A stretch of DNA of 48,529 nt, from assembly GCF_017874315.1 (NCBI RefSeq), contig NZ_JAGGLG010000034.1, positions 1-48,529 of the forward strand, written 5' to 3'. This DNA comes from Symbiobacterium terraclitae. Its GTDB lineage: Bacteria > Bacillota > Sulfobacillia > Symbiobacteriales > Symbiobacteriaceae. The first letter of the stretch is position 1. Each line of letters begins with the position of its first letter. Below, piece by piece: positions 48,439 through 48,529 of this stretch. Both the position numbers and the translations under genes were made by a program. The notes below the pieces were generated by a model that was not told the DNA's origin, did no database searches, and saw nothing but the letters and a program-made list of their open reading frames with translations.

Positions 48439-48529
48439 GTGCGCCCAGCATGGGCGCTGACTTGTTGGTGAAAGTCCAACACGGGCGAGGTGGCACTAGC
48501 CCGTTAGCCAAAGGCAAGGGCTGCCCAGT
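48439..48529 (+). mobile_element. 5' end of a group II (class C-like) intron, cut off by the window end
   Basis: Starts with GTGCGCCCAGCATGGGCG, the typical 5' splice site and domain I start, followed by GTTGGTGAAAGTCCAAC and ACGGGCGAGGTGGCACTAGC with its further domain I helices. It has the same orientation as the intron end at 1-92 and was presumably inserted through the hairpin and IBS just upstream. The reverse transcriptase is outside the window. Confidence 0.85.

Noticed and set aside
1-48529. tRNA or rRNA genes
   Set aside because: I found no TTCGA-type T-loops with matching acceptor stems and no rRNA-like blocks; a tRNAscan-SE run would settle it.

Overview
The window is very GC-rich bacterial DNA. 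Its gene order is that of a Firmicute: rlmN, prpC, prkC, rsgA, rpe, spoVM, rpmB, asp23, fakA and recG follow much the same sequence as in Bacillus subtilis. SpoVM, a GerP-like spore cluster and Hsp20-type coat-like proteins mark an endospore former. Extreme GC, sporulation genes and group IIC introns at both ends together suggest Symbiobacterium or a close relative. This is inference from content; no database was consulted. Both ends lie inside group II introns (3' end of one at 1-92, 5' end of another from 48439), so the window may be a contig that broke at multi-copy introns.

Layout. 1-3.2 kb: intron end, a possible structured RNA, and a 914-residue protein fusing a MutS2 ATPase core to an RsgA-like GTPase. 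3.2-4.0 kb: non-coding, with repeats. 4.0-14.0 kb: core housekeeping block with rlmN, PP2C phosphatase, PASTA kinase, rsgA, rpe, a CheW-like gene, a tiny membrane protein, a 34-residue SpoVM, Hsp33, L28 (reverse strand), Asp23 and FakA. 14.0-17.1 kb: secreted Cys-rich halocin C8-like protein, ECF sigma with putative anti-sigma, and an SdpI-like membrane protein, which could form a bacteriocin/immunity or envelope-stress module. 17.2-24.0 kb: NIPSNAP-Nudix protein, RecG, an exported protein, and an AAA+ ATPase paired with PspA. 24.4-29.5 kb: thiosulfate transporter TsuA with TusA-like carrier, methyltransferase, DJ-1/PfpI protein, alpha/beta hydrolase and MscL. 29.5-30.4 kb: long tandem repeats. 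30.4-38.6 kb: a 1643-residue TPR protein with an embedded C39-type peptidase domain, beside a divergently transcribed GerP-like/Hsp20-like spore cluster. 38.6-42.9 kb: BirA, a frameshifted MFS transporter, a Cof-type phosphatase, and BioY under a perfect BirA-type operator. 43-48.4 kb: a secreted TPM-domain protein, two paralogous MFS transporters with the same promoter architecture, and a lipoprotein with a duplicated 3' end.

How the genes work together. PrpC and PrkC are the usual opposing phosphatase/kinase pair, and RsgA beside them is a ribosome-assembly GTPase. The MutS2-RsgA fusion places a second, degenerate RsgA on a MutS2 body, pointing to ribosome surveillance. BirA probably represses bioY through the operator at 42293-42338. 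The GerP-like genes and the TPR-C39 gene probably serve the spore coat, and a near-palindromic pair of sigma-K/E-like -10 elements sits between the divergent gerP-like genes. TsuA imports thiosulfate and the TusA-like protein accepts the sulfur.
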